A stretch of 64,000 bases of DNA. It comes from Halomarina halobia. Lineage in GTDB: Archaea > Halobacteriota > Halobacteria > Halobacteriales > Haloarculaceae. Under the pieces are notes generated by a model that was not told the origin of the DNA, made no database searches, and saw only the letters and a list, made by a program, of their open reading frames with translations. The DNA lies in contig NZ_CP119992.1 of NCBI RefSeq assembly GCF_029338575.1, forward strand, positions 2,542,001 through 2,606,000, read 5' to 3'. Below, in pieces: positions 50,741 to 60,186 of this stretch (positions are counted from its first letter, which is position 1; the number at the start of each line of letters is the position of its first letter). The position numbers were made by a program, and so were the translations under genes.

Positions 50741-52547
50741 CGACCAGCTTCACCTCCCCGAAGGAGGCCCACTTCCCGTCCGCGGCGCGCTCGACGGCGG
50801 CGTAGGCGTCGACGAAGCCCGCGCCGATGGACCAGGGCGCGTAGCTCTCGTGGACGTCCTCGGCCGTCGCCTCGATCGTGTTCAGCACGTCGATCGGCTC
50901 GAACGCGACGCCGTTCTGCCGGGCGGCGTCCACGAGCAGCGTCGCACAGCCCGCCGCGACCGGGCAGGCCATGCTCGTCCCGCTGATGCGGCCGTAGTAC
51001 GGTTCGGCGTCGGGCTCGCCGCCGGTCGCGCCGTACGCCTGCAGCGGGTCGGTGGGCGCGAGCGTGCTCATCACCATCTCCCCGGGCGTGCCGACGCCGG
51101 GGCGGTAGATCCCGGTCGGCGTCACGTTCCGCTTCACGCCCTCGTAGGCGGTGAACTCGATCCCGTAGTCGGCCGCGACGGTCGCGTAGGGCCGGACCTC
51201 GAAGTAGTAGGCGGTGCCGCCCTCGATCGCGCCCGAGAGCGTCTCCGGTTCCTCGAGCGTCGCGCCGCTGGCGACGACGGGGCCGTCCCTCGATCCCTCG
51301 CGCAGGTAGAAGTCGACGTCCTCCGCGCTCGGCGTCCACGAGAGCGTCGCCTCGACGTAGCCGGCCCGCTTCGGCGCGTCCCAGCGGTGGTACTCGCTCG
51401 CGGTCGCCGTCACGGTCCCCGAGTGGGAGCCCGAATCGACCTCCGTCCCGGTCTTGTCGGCGGCGTAGTACGCCTCCAGGTTGCGCAGCGCCGTCTTCCG
51501 GTCGTAGTTCGTCGGGCCGTCGTAGCTCGGTCTCCGCCCCCGCGAGGAGAAGTCGGTGACGCGCTTCTCGTCGTCGGTGGCCGCGACGCCGAGCACGTGC
51601 GGCGCGGTCGCGTACTGGTTGAGCGTGTTGGTGTCCGGGCCGGAGTTGCTCGCCGCGAACACCGAGAGGATGCCCTCCCTGTACGCCTCCCAGGTGGCGA
51701 CGTTGATCGCGTCGTCCGGATCGAAGTCGGTGCCGTCGCCGCCGCCCCACGAGTTCGAGACGACCTGCACGTCCGCCTCGCCCTCGCGGACGCGTGCGAG
51801 CAGGTGATCGTACGCGGCGACGGGCTTGACGATGAACAGCGTGAGGCCGGCGGAGTAGACGGTGAGCGCGGCGTCCGGGGCCATCCCCCGGTACCGGCCG
51901 TCGGACTCCGCGCCGGACCCGGTGATGGACCCGGAGCAGTGGGTGCCGTGGCCGTTGTCGTCGGTGTCGACGCTCCCGGCCTCGACCCACGTCGTGTCCT
52001 CGCTGCTCGAGAGGGGATTCACGTACCGCCAGTTCGCCGCGAGGTCGTCGCGCAGGTCGGGGTGGTCGCCGTCGACGCCCGAGTCGATCACCACGCTGTG
52101 AGCGCGCTCGCCGGTGTAGCCGAGGTCCGACTGGACGCTCCCGGCGCGGGTCGTCGCCCGCGCGTCGTCGTTGTAGTACTCCAGTTCGCGATTGGCCTGG
52201 ACGTAGCGGACCTCCGGCCACGCGCCGACGGTCTCGATCTGTGGCCCCGTCAGGAGCGTGTAGCCGATCGGGAGCACCTCGAACCTGTGATACCCCTCCT
52301 CCAGATCGAGGTGCCGGAGGCGGTCCACGTCGGCGTTCGCGTCGAAGACGACGAGCACCTCCTGGAGGGCGTCGGTCGCCGTGTCGAGCGATTCGTCGAT
52401 GCGCGGCGCGGCGGCCGCCCCGACGCCGACCAGCGGCGTCAGCGAGACGGCTCCGGCAGCCCCGGCGGCCTTCAGCAGCGTTCGCCTGGAGACTCCCGAC
52501 CGCCCGCCGTCATCCGATTCAGCCTCATTATCGATCGTGCGAGACAT
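50733..52547 (-). CDS. Halolysin-like subtilisin-family (S8) serine protease, Tat-exported
   Basis: A 604-residue secreted protease. Tat signal SRRTLLKAAGAAGAVSLTPL (about residues 20-39), propeptide (about 50-125), then the S8 domain with Asp155 (VIDSGVDGDHPD), His200 (NGHGTHCSG), oxyanion Asn301 (ASNSG) and Ser525 (ISGTSMACPVA). An insertion of about 130 residues (345-475) between Asn and Ser contains a PPC-like beta domain (SWTPSAEDVDFYL, GTAYYFEVRPY). All catalytic residues are present. It shares an operon with the LVIVD protein by an 8-nt overlap. Confidence 0.87.
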   Translation of the reverse strand: MSRTIDNEAESDDGGRSGVSRRTLLKAAGAAGAVSLTPLVGVGAAAAPRIDESLDTATDALQEVLVVFDANADVDRLRHLDLEEGYHRFEVLPIGYTLLTGPQIETVGAWPEVRYVQANRELEYYNDDARATTRAGSVQSDLGYTGERAHSVVIDSGVDGDHPDLRDDLAANWRYVNPLSSSEDTTWVEAGSVDTDDNGHGTHCSGSITGSGAESDGRYRGMAPDAALTVYSAGLTLFIVKPVAAYDHLLARVREGEADVQVVSNSWGGGDGTDFDPDDAINVATWEAYREGILSVFAASNSGPDTNTLNQYATAPHVLGVAATDDEKRVTDFSSRGRRPSYDGPTNYDRKTALRNLEAYYAADKTGTEVDSGSHSGTVTATASEYHRWDAPKRAGYVEATLSWTPSAEDVDFYLREGSRDGPVVASGATLEEPETLSGAIEGGTAYYFEVRPYATVAADYGIEFTAYEGVKRNVTPTGIYRPGVGTPGEMVMSTLAPTDPLQAYGATGGEPDAEPYYGRISGTSMACPVAAGCATLLVDAARQNGVAFEPIDVLNTIEATAEDVHESYAPWSIGAGFVDAYAAVERAADGKWASFGEVKLVDE

Positions 52548-52814
52548 ATATCCCTTCGCGTCCCTCACCGAAAAAATACACTAGCCTGAACTGTGTGGTG
52601 TGCCACGCTTCGACCTTCGACCTTCGACCGCTGCCCGCCGACCGCCGACGGCGGCGGGGCGGCCGTCGGGTCGCTACCGTCGTCGTACCCGTTCACACGA
52701 GCGGCCGTCCGACGGGCAGTCACGCCGGAGCGTCCGGCCCGGTCACTCGCATCTGAACGGTACCGTCGTCCCCGGAGCGAAGCCTTTACCGATTGCATCG
52801 CCTACCCGGAGGTA

Positions 52815-54203
52815 ATGGTACTCGACAATCTCGGCAGTTCTCTCCGCGGGACCCTCGACACGTTGCAGGGGAAGTCCCGCCTGAGCAAGGAGGACGTGGA
52901 CGAGGTCGTCAGGGAGATCCAGCGGTCGCTGCTGCAGGCCGACGTCGACGTCGACATCGTGATGGAGCTATCGGACTCCATCCGCACCCGCGCCCTGGAG
53001 GAGGACCCGCCGGCGGGGACCTCCGCTCGCGATCACGTCCTCCGCATCGTCTACGAGGAACTGGTCGCGCTCATCGGCGACAGCACCGACCTCCCGCTCG
53101 AACCGCAGACGATCCTCCTCGCGGGGCTACAGGGATCGGGGAAGACGACCACCGCAGCGAAGATGGCGTGGTGGTTCTCGAAGAAGGGGCTCCGGCCCGC
53201 GGTCGTCCAGACGGACACCTTCCGCCCGGGGGCCTACGAGCAGTCGAAGCAGATGTGCGAGCGCGCCGAGGTGCAGTTCTACGGCGACCCCGACGCCGAG
53301 GACCCCGTCGAGATTGCCCGCCGGGGGCTGGAGGCGACCGAGGACGCCGACGTCCACATCGTCGACACCTCCGGGCGCTCCGGGCTGAACGAGGAACTCA
53401 TCGAGGAGCTGAAGGAGATCGAGGGGTTCGTCGATCCGGACCGCAACCTGCTCGTCCTCGACGCGGCCATCGGACAGGGCGCGAAGGACCAGGCGCAGGC
53501 GTTCGGCGACGCGGTGGGCGTCGACGGCGTCGTCATCACGAAGCTCGACGGGACGGCGAAGGGTGGCGGCGCGCTCGCCGCCGTCAACGAGACGGACTCG
53601 ACCATCGCCTTCCTCGGGACCGGCGAGACGGTCCAGGACATAGAGCGCTTCGAGCCCAACGGGTTCATCTCCCGGCTGCTCGGCATGGGCGACCTCAAGC
53701 AGCTCGCCGAGCGCGTCGAGCGCGCCATGCAGGAGACGGGCGACGAGGACGACTGGAACCCCGAGGACATGATGAAGGGCCAGTTCACCCTGCTCGACAT
53801 GCGCCGGCAGATGCAGGCGATGAACAACATGGGACCGCTCGATCAGGTCCTCGACATGATCCCCGGCATCGGGGGCGGCCTGATGGACCAGCTGCCCGAC
53901 GACGCGATGGACGTCACGCAGGGGCGGATGCGGGACTTCGAGGTCATCATGGACTCGATGACCGACGAGGAGCTCCGCAACCCGCGGGTCGTCGGGGCCG
54001 AGCGCACGCGCCGCATCGCCCGCGGGTCCGGCCAGCCCGAGGAGCGCGTCCGCGAACTGCTCGAACAGCACCGCATGATGGAGCGGATGATCAAGCAGTT
54101 CCAGGGGATGGGCGACGGCGACATGCAGCGGATGATGAAGAAGATGCAACAGCGCGGCGGCGGTGGCGGCGGCATGGGCGGGTTCGGCCCGTTCGGGGAC
54201 TGA
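52815..54203 (+). CDS. srp54: Signal recognition particle 54 kDa protein
   Basis: 462 residues. N domain, G domain with G1 [15 protein letters not shown] (about 105), [14 protein letters not shown]3 [13 protein letters not shown] (about 187) and G4 [13 protein letters not shown], then the Met-rich M domain ([35 protein letters not shown]) that binds 7S RNA and signal peptides. The Gly-rich C-terminus ([11 protein letters not shown]) is typical. In many haloarchaea srp54 follows ftsY closely; here about 10.5 kb intervenes. Confidence 0.96.
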   Translation: MVLDNLGSSLRGTLDTLQGKSRLSKEDVDEVVREIQRSLLQADVDVDIVMELSDSIRTRALEEDPPAGTSARDHVLRIVYEELVALIGDSTDLPLEPQTILLAGLQGSGKTTTAAKMAWWFSKKGLRPAVVQTDTFRPGAYEQSKQMCERAEVQFYGDPDAEDPVEIARRGLEATEDADVHIVDTSGRSGLNEELIEELKEIEGFVDPDRNLLVLDAAIGQGAKDQAQAFGDAVGVDGVVITKLDGTAKGGGALAAVNETDSTIAFLGTGETVQDIERFEPNGFISRLLGMGDLKQLAERVERAMQETGDEDDWNPEDMMKGQFTLLDMRRQMQAMNNMGPLDQVLDMIPGIGGGLMDQLPDDAMDVTQGRMRDFEVIMDSMTDEELRNPRVVGAERTRRIARGSGQPEERVRELLEQHRMMERMIKQFQGMGDGDMQRMMKKMQQRGGGGGGMGGFGPFGD

Positions 54204-54300
54204 GTCCGCCCCGCCGACCGGGGTCGTAGCCTCCACCCTCCGCTCTCCGTCCTCGGTTTCCCACCCGATTTTTACCCGCGGGCCGCATCGTCACGAACGA

Positions 54301-54879
54301 ATGACCGTCGGCGAGGTGACGCGTCGGGCCTACCGCGAGGCGCTGCCGGTGTTGCTGTTGAGCGCCGCCGGCGGCCTCTTCGCCGGGCTCGTCCTCGGGG
54401 GGATGGAGGCGGAACTGCGGATCATCCCCGGCCTGCTGTTGCTCGTTCCGGCGCTGCTCGCCACCCGGGGGAACGTCTACGGGTCGCTCGGCGCGCGCCT
54501 CGCCTCCGGGCTCCACCAGGGGCTGATCGACCCCGAACTCGCGACGGGCGACGGGCGGCTCCGCGCGGCGATCGTCGCCGCCATCGCCAACGGCGTCATC
54601 ATCAGCGTCGTCGCGGCGCTGCTGGGCTACCTCCTGCTCGCGGTTCTCGGCCGGGAGAGCGCCCCCCTGTGGGAACTGGTGGGGGTCGCGCTCATCGCGG
54701 GCGTCCTCTCGGGGCTCGCACTCACGGTCGTGGTCGTCGTCGTCGTCATCCTCGGGTACCGCCGGGGACTGAACCCCGACACGCTCGCCGGCCCGGTCGT
54801 CACTACGACGGGCGACGTGGTCGGCATCGCGACCATGCTCTTCGCCGCGCGGATCGTCATCGCGCTGGGAGGTGGCTGA
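54301..54879 (+). CDS. MgtE-type magnesium/divalent cation transporter, first half
   Basis: A 192-residue membrane protein with about five TM helices corresponding to one MgtE/SLC41 integral-membrane domain: LLLLVPALLATRGNVYGSLGARLASGLHQG is the signature pore loop, and GPVVTTTGDVVGIATMLF the TM5 signature. The usual N-terminal cytosolic CBS part is absent. It is followed directly, without a gap (stop TGA, next GTG), by a second similar domain, so the two products probably assemble as a heterodimer. Confidence 0.85.
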   Translation: MTVGEVTRRAYREALPVLLLSAAGGLFAGLVLGGMEAELRIIPGLLLLVPALLATRGNVYGSLGARLASGLHQGLIDPELATGDGRLRAAIVAAIANGVIISVVAALLGYLLLAVLGRESAPLWELVGVALIAGVLSGLALTVVVVVVVILGYRRGLNPDTLAGPVVTTTGDVVGIATMLFAARIVIALGGG

Positions 54880-55434
54880 GTGCAGCAGTGGACCGTCCGC
54901 GGGATCATGCGCACCATGCTCCCCGTGCTGGTCGTGCTCACGGCGATCGAACTCGGGAGCGGGCTCGTCCTCGACACCTTCGAGGGCACGCTGCTGCGCT
55001 ATCCGACGCTGCTCGTGCTGGTCCCCGTGACCATCGGCACGGCGGGTAACCTCGGGAGCGTCCTCGCCGCGCGCCTCTCGACGGCGTTCCACCTCGGGCT
55101 GTTGCGGTTCGACCCCCGGGACGACCGCCTCCTCGGGAACGCCGCCGCGACGATCGCGCTCGCGCTCACCGTCTTTCCGGTCGTCGGCGCGGGGGCGTGG
55201 GTCCTCCAGTGGCTGCTCGCGGCCCCGACGCTCCCGTTCGCGACGGTCGTCCTCGTCGCGCTGGCGAGCGGTGCGATCCTCGCGGTGCTCGCGATCGTCG
55301 TCACCGTCGTCGCGACGTACCTCGCCTACCGGCTCGAACTCGATCCGGACGACGTCGTCATCCCGGTCGTCACGAACGTCTGCGACGTGCTCGGCGTGGT
55401 CGTGCTGTTCGCCGTCGTGCGGGTGCTGGTCTAG
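54880..55434 (+). CDS. MgtE-type transporter, second half
   Basis: A 184-residue membrane protein with the same domain: LLVLVPVTIGTAGNLGSVLAARLSTAFHLG and DDVVIPVVTNVCDVLGVVVLF. GTG start immediately follows the stop of the first half, giving translational coupling. Its end overlaps the end of the convergent YihY gene by 4 nt (ctag). The pair looks like a split SLC41-type two-domain transporter, a common haloarchaeal arrangement. Confidence 0.85.
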   Translation: MQQWTVRGIMRTMLPVLVVLTAIELGSGLVLDTFEGTLLRYPTLLVLVPVTIGTAGNLGSVLAARLSTAFHLGLLRFDPRDDRLLGNAAATIALALTVFPVVGAGAWVLQWLLAAPTLPFATVVLVALASGAILAVLAIVVTVVATYLAYRLELDPDDVVIPVVTNVCDVLGVVVLFAVVRVLV

Positions 55435-56267
55435 TCGAGCGCCCACTCGTCGTCGGGCTCGACCCGGCCGGCGAGCACCGCGTTCAGGACCGCGCCGACG
55501 AGGATGACGAGGCCGCCGAGGTAGAGCCACGTCAGCAGGAGCAGCAGACCGCCCGCGACGCCGTAGAAGTGGACGCTCTGGGAGTACGTCGCGTACAGGC
55601 GGAAGAACACCCCCGAGAGCGTCCAGAGTCCGGCCGCGAACACCGCGCCGGGGAGCACCTCACGCACGGTCACGTCGGCGGCCGGGAAGAGGTAGTACAT
55701 CGGGAGGAACGCCGCGACGAGCGCCGCGAACAGGACGAGCGGGCTCACGACCGCCCAGAGCGGTCCGTCGACGGCGAACGTGAGCGCGACGCCGACGACG
55801 CCGACGAGCACGAGCGCGAGCGGGATGGTCACCGCCGCCAGCGCGACGTCGACCGCCCGTTCGGTCCACCCGAGCTCCCCTCGCGTGCCGTAGATGGAGA
55901 CGAACGCGCCGTTCGTCGCCTGAAAGGTTCGAACGGCGCTCCAGACGAGGATGAGGAACGCGAGGGCCGCCGCTCGGAGGCGGCCGGTTTGGGTCCGCGT
56001 GATCGACCGGCCGGCCGACTCGAACTGCGTCGAGGAGACGCCGGTGACCGATTCCGCCGCCCGGGCCGCGAGGTCGGTCCCGCCGAACAGCGAGAGGCCG
56101 ATGACGACGAACAGCGCGAGCGGGACCAGCGTGTTGAACGCGTGGTAGCCGAGGCTCGCCGCGACGGTCGTCACCTGCTTCTCTCTCGCGAGGCCGAGGA
56201 TCCGTACCCCCTCCTCGCGGATCCGTTCCGACGCTACCGTCGCCCGAAGTCGCTCCGCCAAGGCCAC
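55431..56267 (-). CDS. YihY/BrkB family membrane protein
   Basis: A 278-residue protein with six predicted TM helices. The family pattern is seen: VTTVAASLGYHAFNTLVPLALF at TM1, GAFVSIYGTRGELGWTERAVD in the middle loop, and the C-terminal HFYGVAGGLLLLLTWLYLGGLVILVGAVLNAVL. Once misannotated as RNase BN; function is unknown. Start 56267 is acceptable; the region upstream has a TATA-like cataaatattcc at 56290. Confidence 0.85.
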   Translation of the reverse strand: MALAERLRATVASERIREEGVRILGLAREKQVTTVAASLGYHAFNTLVPLALFVVIGLSLFGGTDLAARAAESVTGVSSTQFESAGRSITRTQTGRLRAAALAFLILVWSAVRTFQATNGAFVSIYGTRGELGWTERAVDVALAAVTIPLALVLVGVVGVALTFAVDGPLWAVVSPLVLFAALVAAFLPMYYLFPAADVTVREVLPGAVFAAGLWTLSGVFFRLYATYSQSVHFYGVAGGLLLLLTWLYLGGLVILVGAVLNAVLAGRVEPDDEWALD

Positions 56268-56346
56268 GTCCGGCGGTTCGTCGTCATCGCATAAATATTC
56301 CGGCGGGTACGACCGGCGGGCGTCGCGTCCCCGCCGCGGCGATCCG

Positions 56347-56955
56347 CTACCGCACCTTCGCGAACCGTTCGGGGAGGTGCGCCGCGAGCGAGGGCGGCAC
56401 GAGCGCCGCCAGCGCCGTCCAGTAGTCGGCGAGGCGCTTGCGGAGCAGCGTGTAGCAGAGCGCCACCGCGAGGAGCGCGCTGACGGCGAGCGGGACGGGG
56501 GAGTCGTAGAGCGCGACGAGCGGCGCGGCCACGACCGCCGAGAGGGCGAGGTCCTCCGGCGCGCCGTCGTAGCGCACCCACCGTCGGGGGCGGAGCCAGC
56601 GGGCGTGGAAGTGGCTGTATACCGCGCGCTGGGAGGTGCGCTCCCACGGCTTCAGTTCGAGTCCGCCGCCGAGCGCGTCCATCGCGGCGTGTGCCCCCGC
56701 GGCGAGCACGAAGACGGCGAGCGCGACCGTGAACGGCGTCGGGGTCGCGGCGCTCGCCGCGAGCGCGGCGATCCCGCCGAGCGTCGCGTAGACGGGGTAG
56801 TGGAGCGTGCGTCGGTGCCCCACGTAGAGGTCGAGATCCGGGACCGCGCCGCCGAGCGCCCCGGCGACGAGGGCCACCGGGGCGAGGTCGGGGGCGAACG
56901 CGAGCACGACGCCCGACAGCGCCATGCCCACGAGAACGTGCGTCACGGCCATCAT
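56347..56955 (-). CDS. YdjM/DUF457-type membrane-bound metal-dependent hydrolase
   Basis: A 202-residue membrane protein with four to five TM helices. Family motifs: N-terminal THVLVGMALSG, GAVPDLDLYVGHRRTLHYPV (metal-binding D and H), and HAAMDALGGGLELKPWERTSQR. The family is predicted to be a metal-dependent hydrolase of membrane lipids or phosphates by fold resemblance; no substrate is known. Start could be either Met of MMAVTH. Confidence 0.82.
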   Translation of the reverse strand: MMAVTHVLVGMALSGVVLAFAPDLAPVALVAGALGGAVPDLDLYVGHRRTLHYPVYATLGGIAALAASAATPTPFTVALAVFVLAAGAHAAMDALGGGLELKPWERTSQRAVYSHFHARWLRPRRWVRYDGAPEDLALSAVVAAPLVALYDSPVPLAVSALLAVALCYTLLRKRLADYWTALAALVPPSLAAHLPERFAKVR

Positions 56956-57045
56956 CGCTCCGCCCGTAGAACGGTGTCGGATAAACGTATGTCGTGTCGT
57001 CTCTGTGGGGACACCGTTTAGCCGAGCCGCCCCCTATCCGACGCG

Positions 57046-57693
57046 ATGAGCGTAGTGCGTGAGTACGTCGGCGTCTCGGAGCGGACGGTCACCCGTGCGT
57101 TCCAGGTCGCCATCGTGAGCGTGCTGCTCGCGGGCGTCGCCACGCGCCATGTCGGCGTCGTCGTCAACGCCGCGGTCGCGCTCGCCATCACCTTCCTCCC
57201 GGCGGTCCTCGAACGGGACTTCAGCCTCCCGCTCGACCCCGGCGTGACGCTGTGGATCACGGTCGCGCTGTCGCTCCACGCCGTCGGCATGCTCGGCATC
57301 TACACCCGGGTCTGGTGGTGGGACCACCTCACCCACACGCTCTCGGCGACCGTCGTCGCCGCGGTCGGGTACGCCACCGCGCGGGTGCTCGACGAGTACT
57401 CGGACGCGGTGCACTTCACTCGGCCGTTCCTGTTCGTCTACATCCTGCTGTTCACCGTCGCGCTGGGCGTCTTCTGGGAGGTGCTCGAGTTCCTCGCGCG
57501 CGAGGTGGGCACGCTCACCGGGCACGATCCCGTGCTCTACCAGTACGGCGTCGAGGACACCGTCGTCGACCTCGTCTTCGACACCGTGGGGGCGATCGTC
57601 GTCGCGCTGTTCGGCTCGCGTCCGGTCTCCTCGCTAGTCGAGACGTTCTCCCACAGGATCGAGCATCTGCGCGACGAGTCGGAGTCGGACTGA
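57046..57693 (+). CDS. DUF2238-like integral membrane protein
   Basis: A 215-residue protein with five to six TM helices and conserved intramembrane motifs: YTRVWWWDHLTHTLSATVVA (about residue 88) and GVFWEVLEFLAREVG (about 145), then DTVVDLVFDTVGAIVVALFG. The H/D/E residues in these motifs suggest metal or proton handling, as in YjdF/DUF2238 proteins. Function unknown. Confidence 0.72.
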   Translation: MSVVREYVGVSERTVTRAFQVAIVSVLLAGVATRHVGVVVNAAVALAITFLPAVLERDFSLPLDPGVTLWITVALSLHAVGMLGIYTRVWWWDHLTHTLSATVVAAVGYATARVLDEYSDAVHFTRPFLFVYILLFTVALGVFWEVLEFLAREVGTLTGHDPVLYQYGVEDTVVDLVFDTVGAIVVALFGSRPVSSLVETFSHRIEHLRDESESD

Positions 57694-57745
57694 CGGGGAG
57701 GCGCGGACCGACGTACACTTGCCCCCTGCGGGCGAGAGCGGAGCC

Positions 57746-58717
57746 GTGCAGGGACTCCTCGATCTCGTGCTCGGGACGGTGCTGCCGCGCGTGGCCACCA
57801 TCGCCCTCCTCATCGCCGCAGGGGTGGCGCTCGCGAACCTGCTCGTCGGCCTCGGGGCGGTCCGCGCCATCGCGGGACTGTCGACGCCGCTCACCCGACC
57901 GGCGAACCTCCCCGAGGAGGTCGGCACCGCCATCCTCACCACGACGGCCTCGACGACGGCCGGCTACGGCATGCTCGCGGAGTTCCGCGAGTCGGGGGCG
58001 CTCGACGACCGCGCGACGCTCGTCGCGGTCACCATCAACACGTTCTTCGGCTTCGCCCAGCACGTCTTCACCTTCTACGCGCCGGTGCTGATCCCGATCC
58101 TCGGCCCGGAGGTGGGCCTGCTCTACGTCGGCGCGCGGGCGGCCGTCGCGCTCGCCATCACCTGCACGGGCGTGCTGGCCGGGGCGCTCCTGCTCGACGA
58201 GCGCGACGCGGCGGCGGCGGTGCCGTCCGCGGTCGAGGCGGACGGCGGGGCCGACGACCGCCCCCGGGTCGACCTCCTCCGGGACGCCCTCGCGAGCGCC
58301 CTCGCGAAGACCCGGGACATCCTCCCGCGGCTCGCGGTCATCTACACCGCGGTCGCCCTCCTGACCGCGCGCTACGACCTCGCCGCCGTCGCGGGGGCGG
58401 CCGACCCGCTCGCGGACCTCGTCGGCCTCCCCGCCGCCGCGGTGCCCGTGATCGCCGTGTTCACCCTCGACACCACCAACGGGGCGATCGTCCTCGCGCC
58501 GCTCGTCGAGGACGGCCTGTTCACTCCCAGGACGGCGGCGGCGACGATGCTCGTCGGCGGCATCGTCTCGTTCACCGTCTCGACGTTCAAGCGCTCGATC
58601 CCGTTTCAGTACGGCATCTGGGGGGCCGAGTTCGGCTCGAAGGTCGTGCTCGTGAACACCGCCCTGAAGGTCTTCTGGATCGCCGTCGCGGTGGCGCTGC
58701 TGCTCGCCTGGCCGTGA
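57746..58717 (+). CDS. Nucleoside-recognition (gate) domain membrane protein
   Basis: A 323-residue protein with about eight TM helices and two gate domains: TASTTAGYGMLAEFRESG and VFTLDTTNGAIVLAPLVEDG with the intervening soluble loop (about residues 160-185). These belong to the nucleoside_recognition (spore maturation-like) family, which is probably a transporter of unknown solute. GTG start 57746 is 53 nt after the previous gene, so co-transcription is possible. Confidence 0.78.
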   Translation: MQGLLDLVLGTVLPRVATIALLIAAGVALANLLVGLGAVRAIAGLSTPLTRPANLPEEVGTAILTTTASTTAGYGMLAEFRESGALDDRATLVAVTINTFFGFAQHVFTFYAPVLIPILGPEVGLLYVGARAAVALAITCTGVLAGALLLDERDAAAAVPSAVEADGGADDRPRVDLLRDALASALAKTRDILPRLAVIYTAVALLTARYDLAAVAGAADPLADLVGLPAAAVPVIAVFTLDTTNGAIVLAPLVEDGLFTPRTAAATMLVGGIVSFTVSTFKRSIPFQYGIWGAEFGSKVVLVNTALKVFWIAVAVALLLAWP

Positions 58718-58773
58718 GGCCGGATCGCGGGCCGTGTCAACACGCTCGACCCGCGGCAACGGCTGCTATGACA

Positions 58774-58788
58774 TGAACGTTTATGATG
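58774..58788 (+). promoter_or_regulatory. TATA-like element identical to that at 22419
   Basis: TGAACGTTTATGATG, 15 nt identical to the promoter of the DUF5789 gene. A tiny frame, MHPVRAR then stop (58816-58839), starts about 34 nt after the TTTATG core and could be a leader peptide for the 58886 gene, but this is speculative. Confidence 0.35.
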
Positions 58789-58885
58789 AATACGCCCCTC
58801 GGGTCGCGTACAGTCATGCACCCGGTACGCGCTCGGTGACGGTTCGACCCCCGCCCCGCCCGCAGACCACCACGCCACTCGCACG

Positions 58886-59092
58886 ATGAGTACCCAACCA
58901 CCGAGTTCCACGACGTACCGACCGTATTCGACCGCCGACCGACGCGCGCCCCCTGCCGCCAGGGGGGGCGACGACGCCCTCTCGTTCGCCCGGCTCGCGG
59001 GCGCGCCGCTGTCGTTCGACGCGGCCTGCACCCGCCGCCTCGCGAACCTCGTCGACGGGGAGAACCGGGCGTTCCTCGCGTCGGGGGAGTAG
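58886..59092 (+). CDS. Small hypothetical protein
   Basis: A 68-residue protein (MSTQPPSSTTYRPYSTADRR...NLVDGENRAFLASGE). The first half is Pro/Ser/Arg-rich and the second resembles a helical, Ala/Leu-rich soluble domain. No family recognised. Support comes from a TATA-like element about 100 nt upstream and G/C-ending codons. It is convergent with the CBS-MaoC gene, 6 nt apart. Confidence 0.4.
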   Translation: MSTQPPSSTTYRPYSTADRRAPPAARGGDDALSFARLAGAPLSFDAACTRRLANLVDGENRAFLASGE

Positions 59093-59098
59093 GAGCAG

Positions 59099-60034
59099 TC
59101 AATCGTCCTCTTCGGCGCGCTCGACCGGTTCCAGCTTCTCCCCCACGTCGCACGACAGTTCGTCGACGAGGACGATCGCCTCGCCGTCGACGACGCGCTC
59201 GCCGTCCTCGTCGTAGACGGCCGTCATGAGGCGGAACCTGTCGCCGCCGAGGTCCTCGACCACCTCGCAGACGGCCGTCACCGTCTCGCCGACGTCGACC
59301 GGCCCGAGAAAGCGGAGGTCCTGCGAGAGGTAGATGGTGAGGCCGGGGATGCGCGCGAGCGCGGCGCTGATGACGCCCGAGACGAGCGTCCCGTGCGCGA
59401 TGCGCCGTCCGAAGCGCGTCTCCCGGGCGAACTCGTCGTCGAGGTGGAGGCGGTTCGTGTCGCCGCTCGACTGGGCGAACGACCGCACGTCGGTCTCCGA
59501 GAGCTCCTTGCTGAAGCGCACCGTGTCGCCGACGCCGACCGGGGCACCGTTCTCGCGGGTGTGGGTGAACTCCCAGTCGGCCGACTCGTAGGCCACCTCG
59601 TCGGTGCCGAGCCGGGCGTACTCGTCGGCGTCGCGCCAGTTGTGCTGGAGCGAGAGTTCGGGGAGGTAGTACGAGAGGTCCGTCGTGGTCACGATGCCGA
59701 CGAGTTCGCCGTCGTCGACGACGGGGAGGTGTTTGACGCCGCGCTCCTCCATCGTCTCGGCAGCGCGGTCGAGCGCCGCGTCCGCGCCGATCGTCACCAG
59801 CGGCGAGGACATCACCGTCTCCGCGGTCATCGCCTCCGCGGACGCGCCGTCGGCGAGCACGGCGACGAGGTCGGACTTCGTCACGACGCCCACGGGGCGT
59901 CCGCCCTCGACGACGACGAGCGATCCGATCCCGGCGTCACGGAGGTGCGTCGCGACGTCCGCGACGACCGCCTCCGACTCCGTCGTCTCCACCGTCTCCG
60001 TCATCACGTCACGCACGCGCAGCGGGATGAGCAT
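59099..60034 (-). CDS. CBS-domain pair fused to MaoC-like hydratase
   Basis: A 311-residue fusion. Residues 1-125 hold two CBS units (VRDVMTETVETTESEAVVAD and MSSPLVTIGADAALDRAAET), which usually bind adenosine nucleotides. Residues 155-310 form a MaoC/hot-dog domain with the catalytic D...H motif in FAQSSGDTNRLHLDDEFAR and HGTLVSGVIS. The protein may be an enoyl-CoA hydratase controlled by adenylate levels. Start 60034 gives MLIPLRVRDVM; the upstream region is divergent from the Mo oxidoreductase. Confidence 0.82.
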   Translation of the reverse strand: MLIPLRVRDVMTETVETTESEAVVADVATHLRDAGIGSLVVVEGGRPVGVVTKSDLVAVLADGASAEAMTAETVMSSPLVTIGADAALDRAAETMEERGVKHLPVVDDGELVGIVTTTDLSYYLPELSLQHNWRDADEYARLGTDEVAYESADWEFTHTRENGAPVGVGDTVRFSKELSETDVRSFAQSSGDTNRLHLDDEFARETRFGRRIAHGTLVSGVISAALARIPGLTIYLSQDLRFLGPVDVGETVTAVCEVVEDLGGDRFRLMTAVYDEDGERVVDGEAIVLVDELSCDVGEKLEPVERAEEDD

Positions 60035-60186
60035 TGCTTGTCGAAGAGAGTTCCTCGAGCGGCATGACGCTGTTGTATTGCCCGCTGTGCGCCGTTCGCG
60101 GCCACCGCGTTCGACCGCCGCGTTCGACCGCCGCGAGCGACTCGCCCCCTCGCGTACCCTATGTGATCCCGGCACCTATCTACCCC

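Noticed and set aside
52808..52813. GGAGGT as ribosome binding site of srp54
   Set aside because: Only one base separates it from the ATG, too close for a working Shine-Dalgarno sequence.
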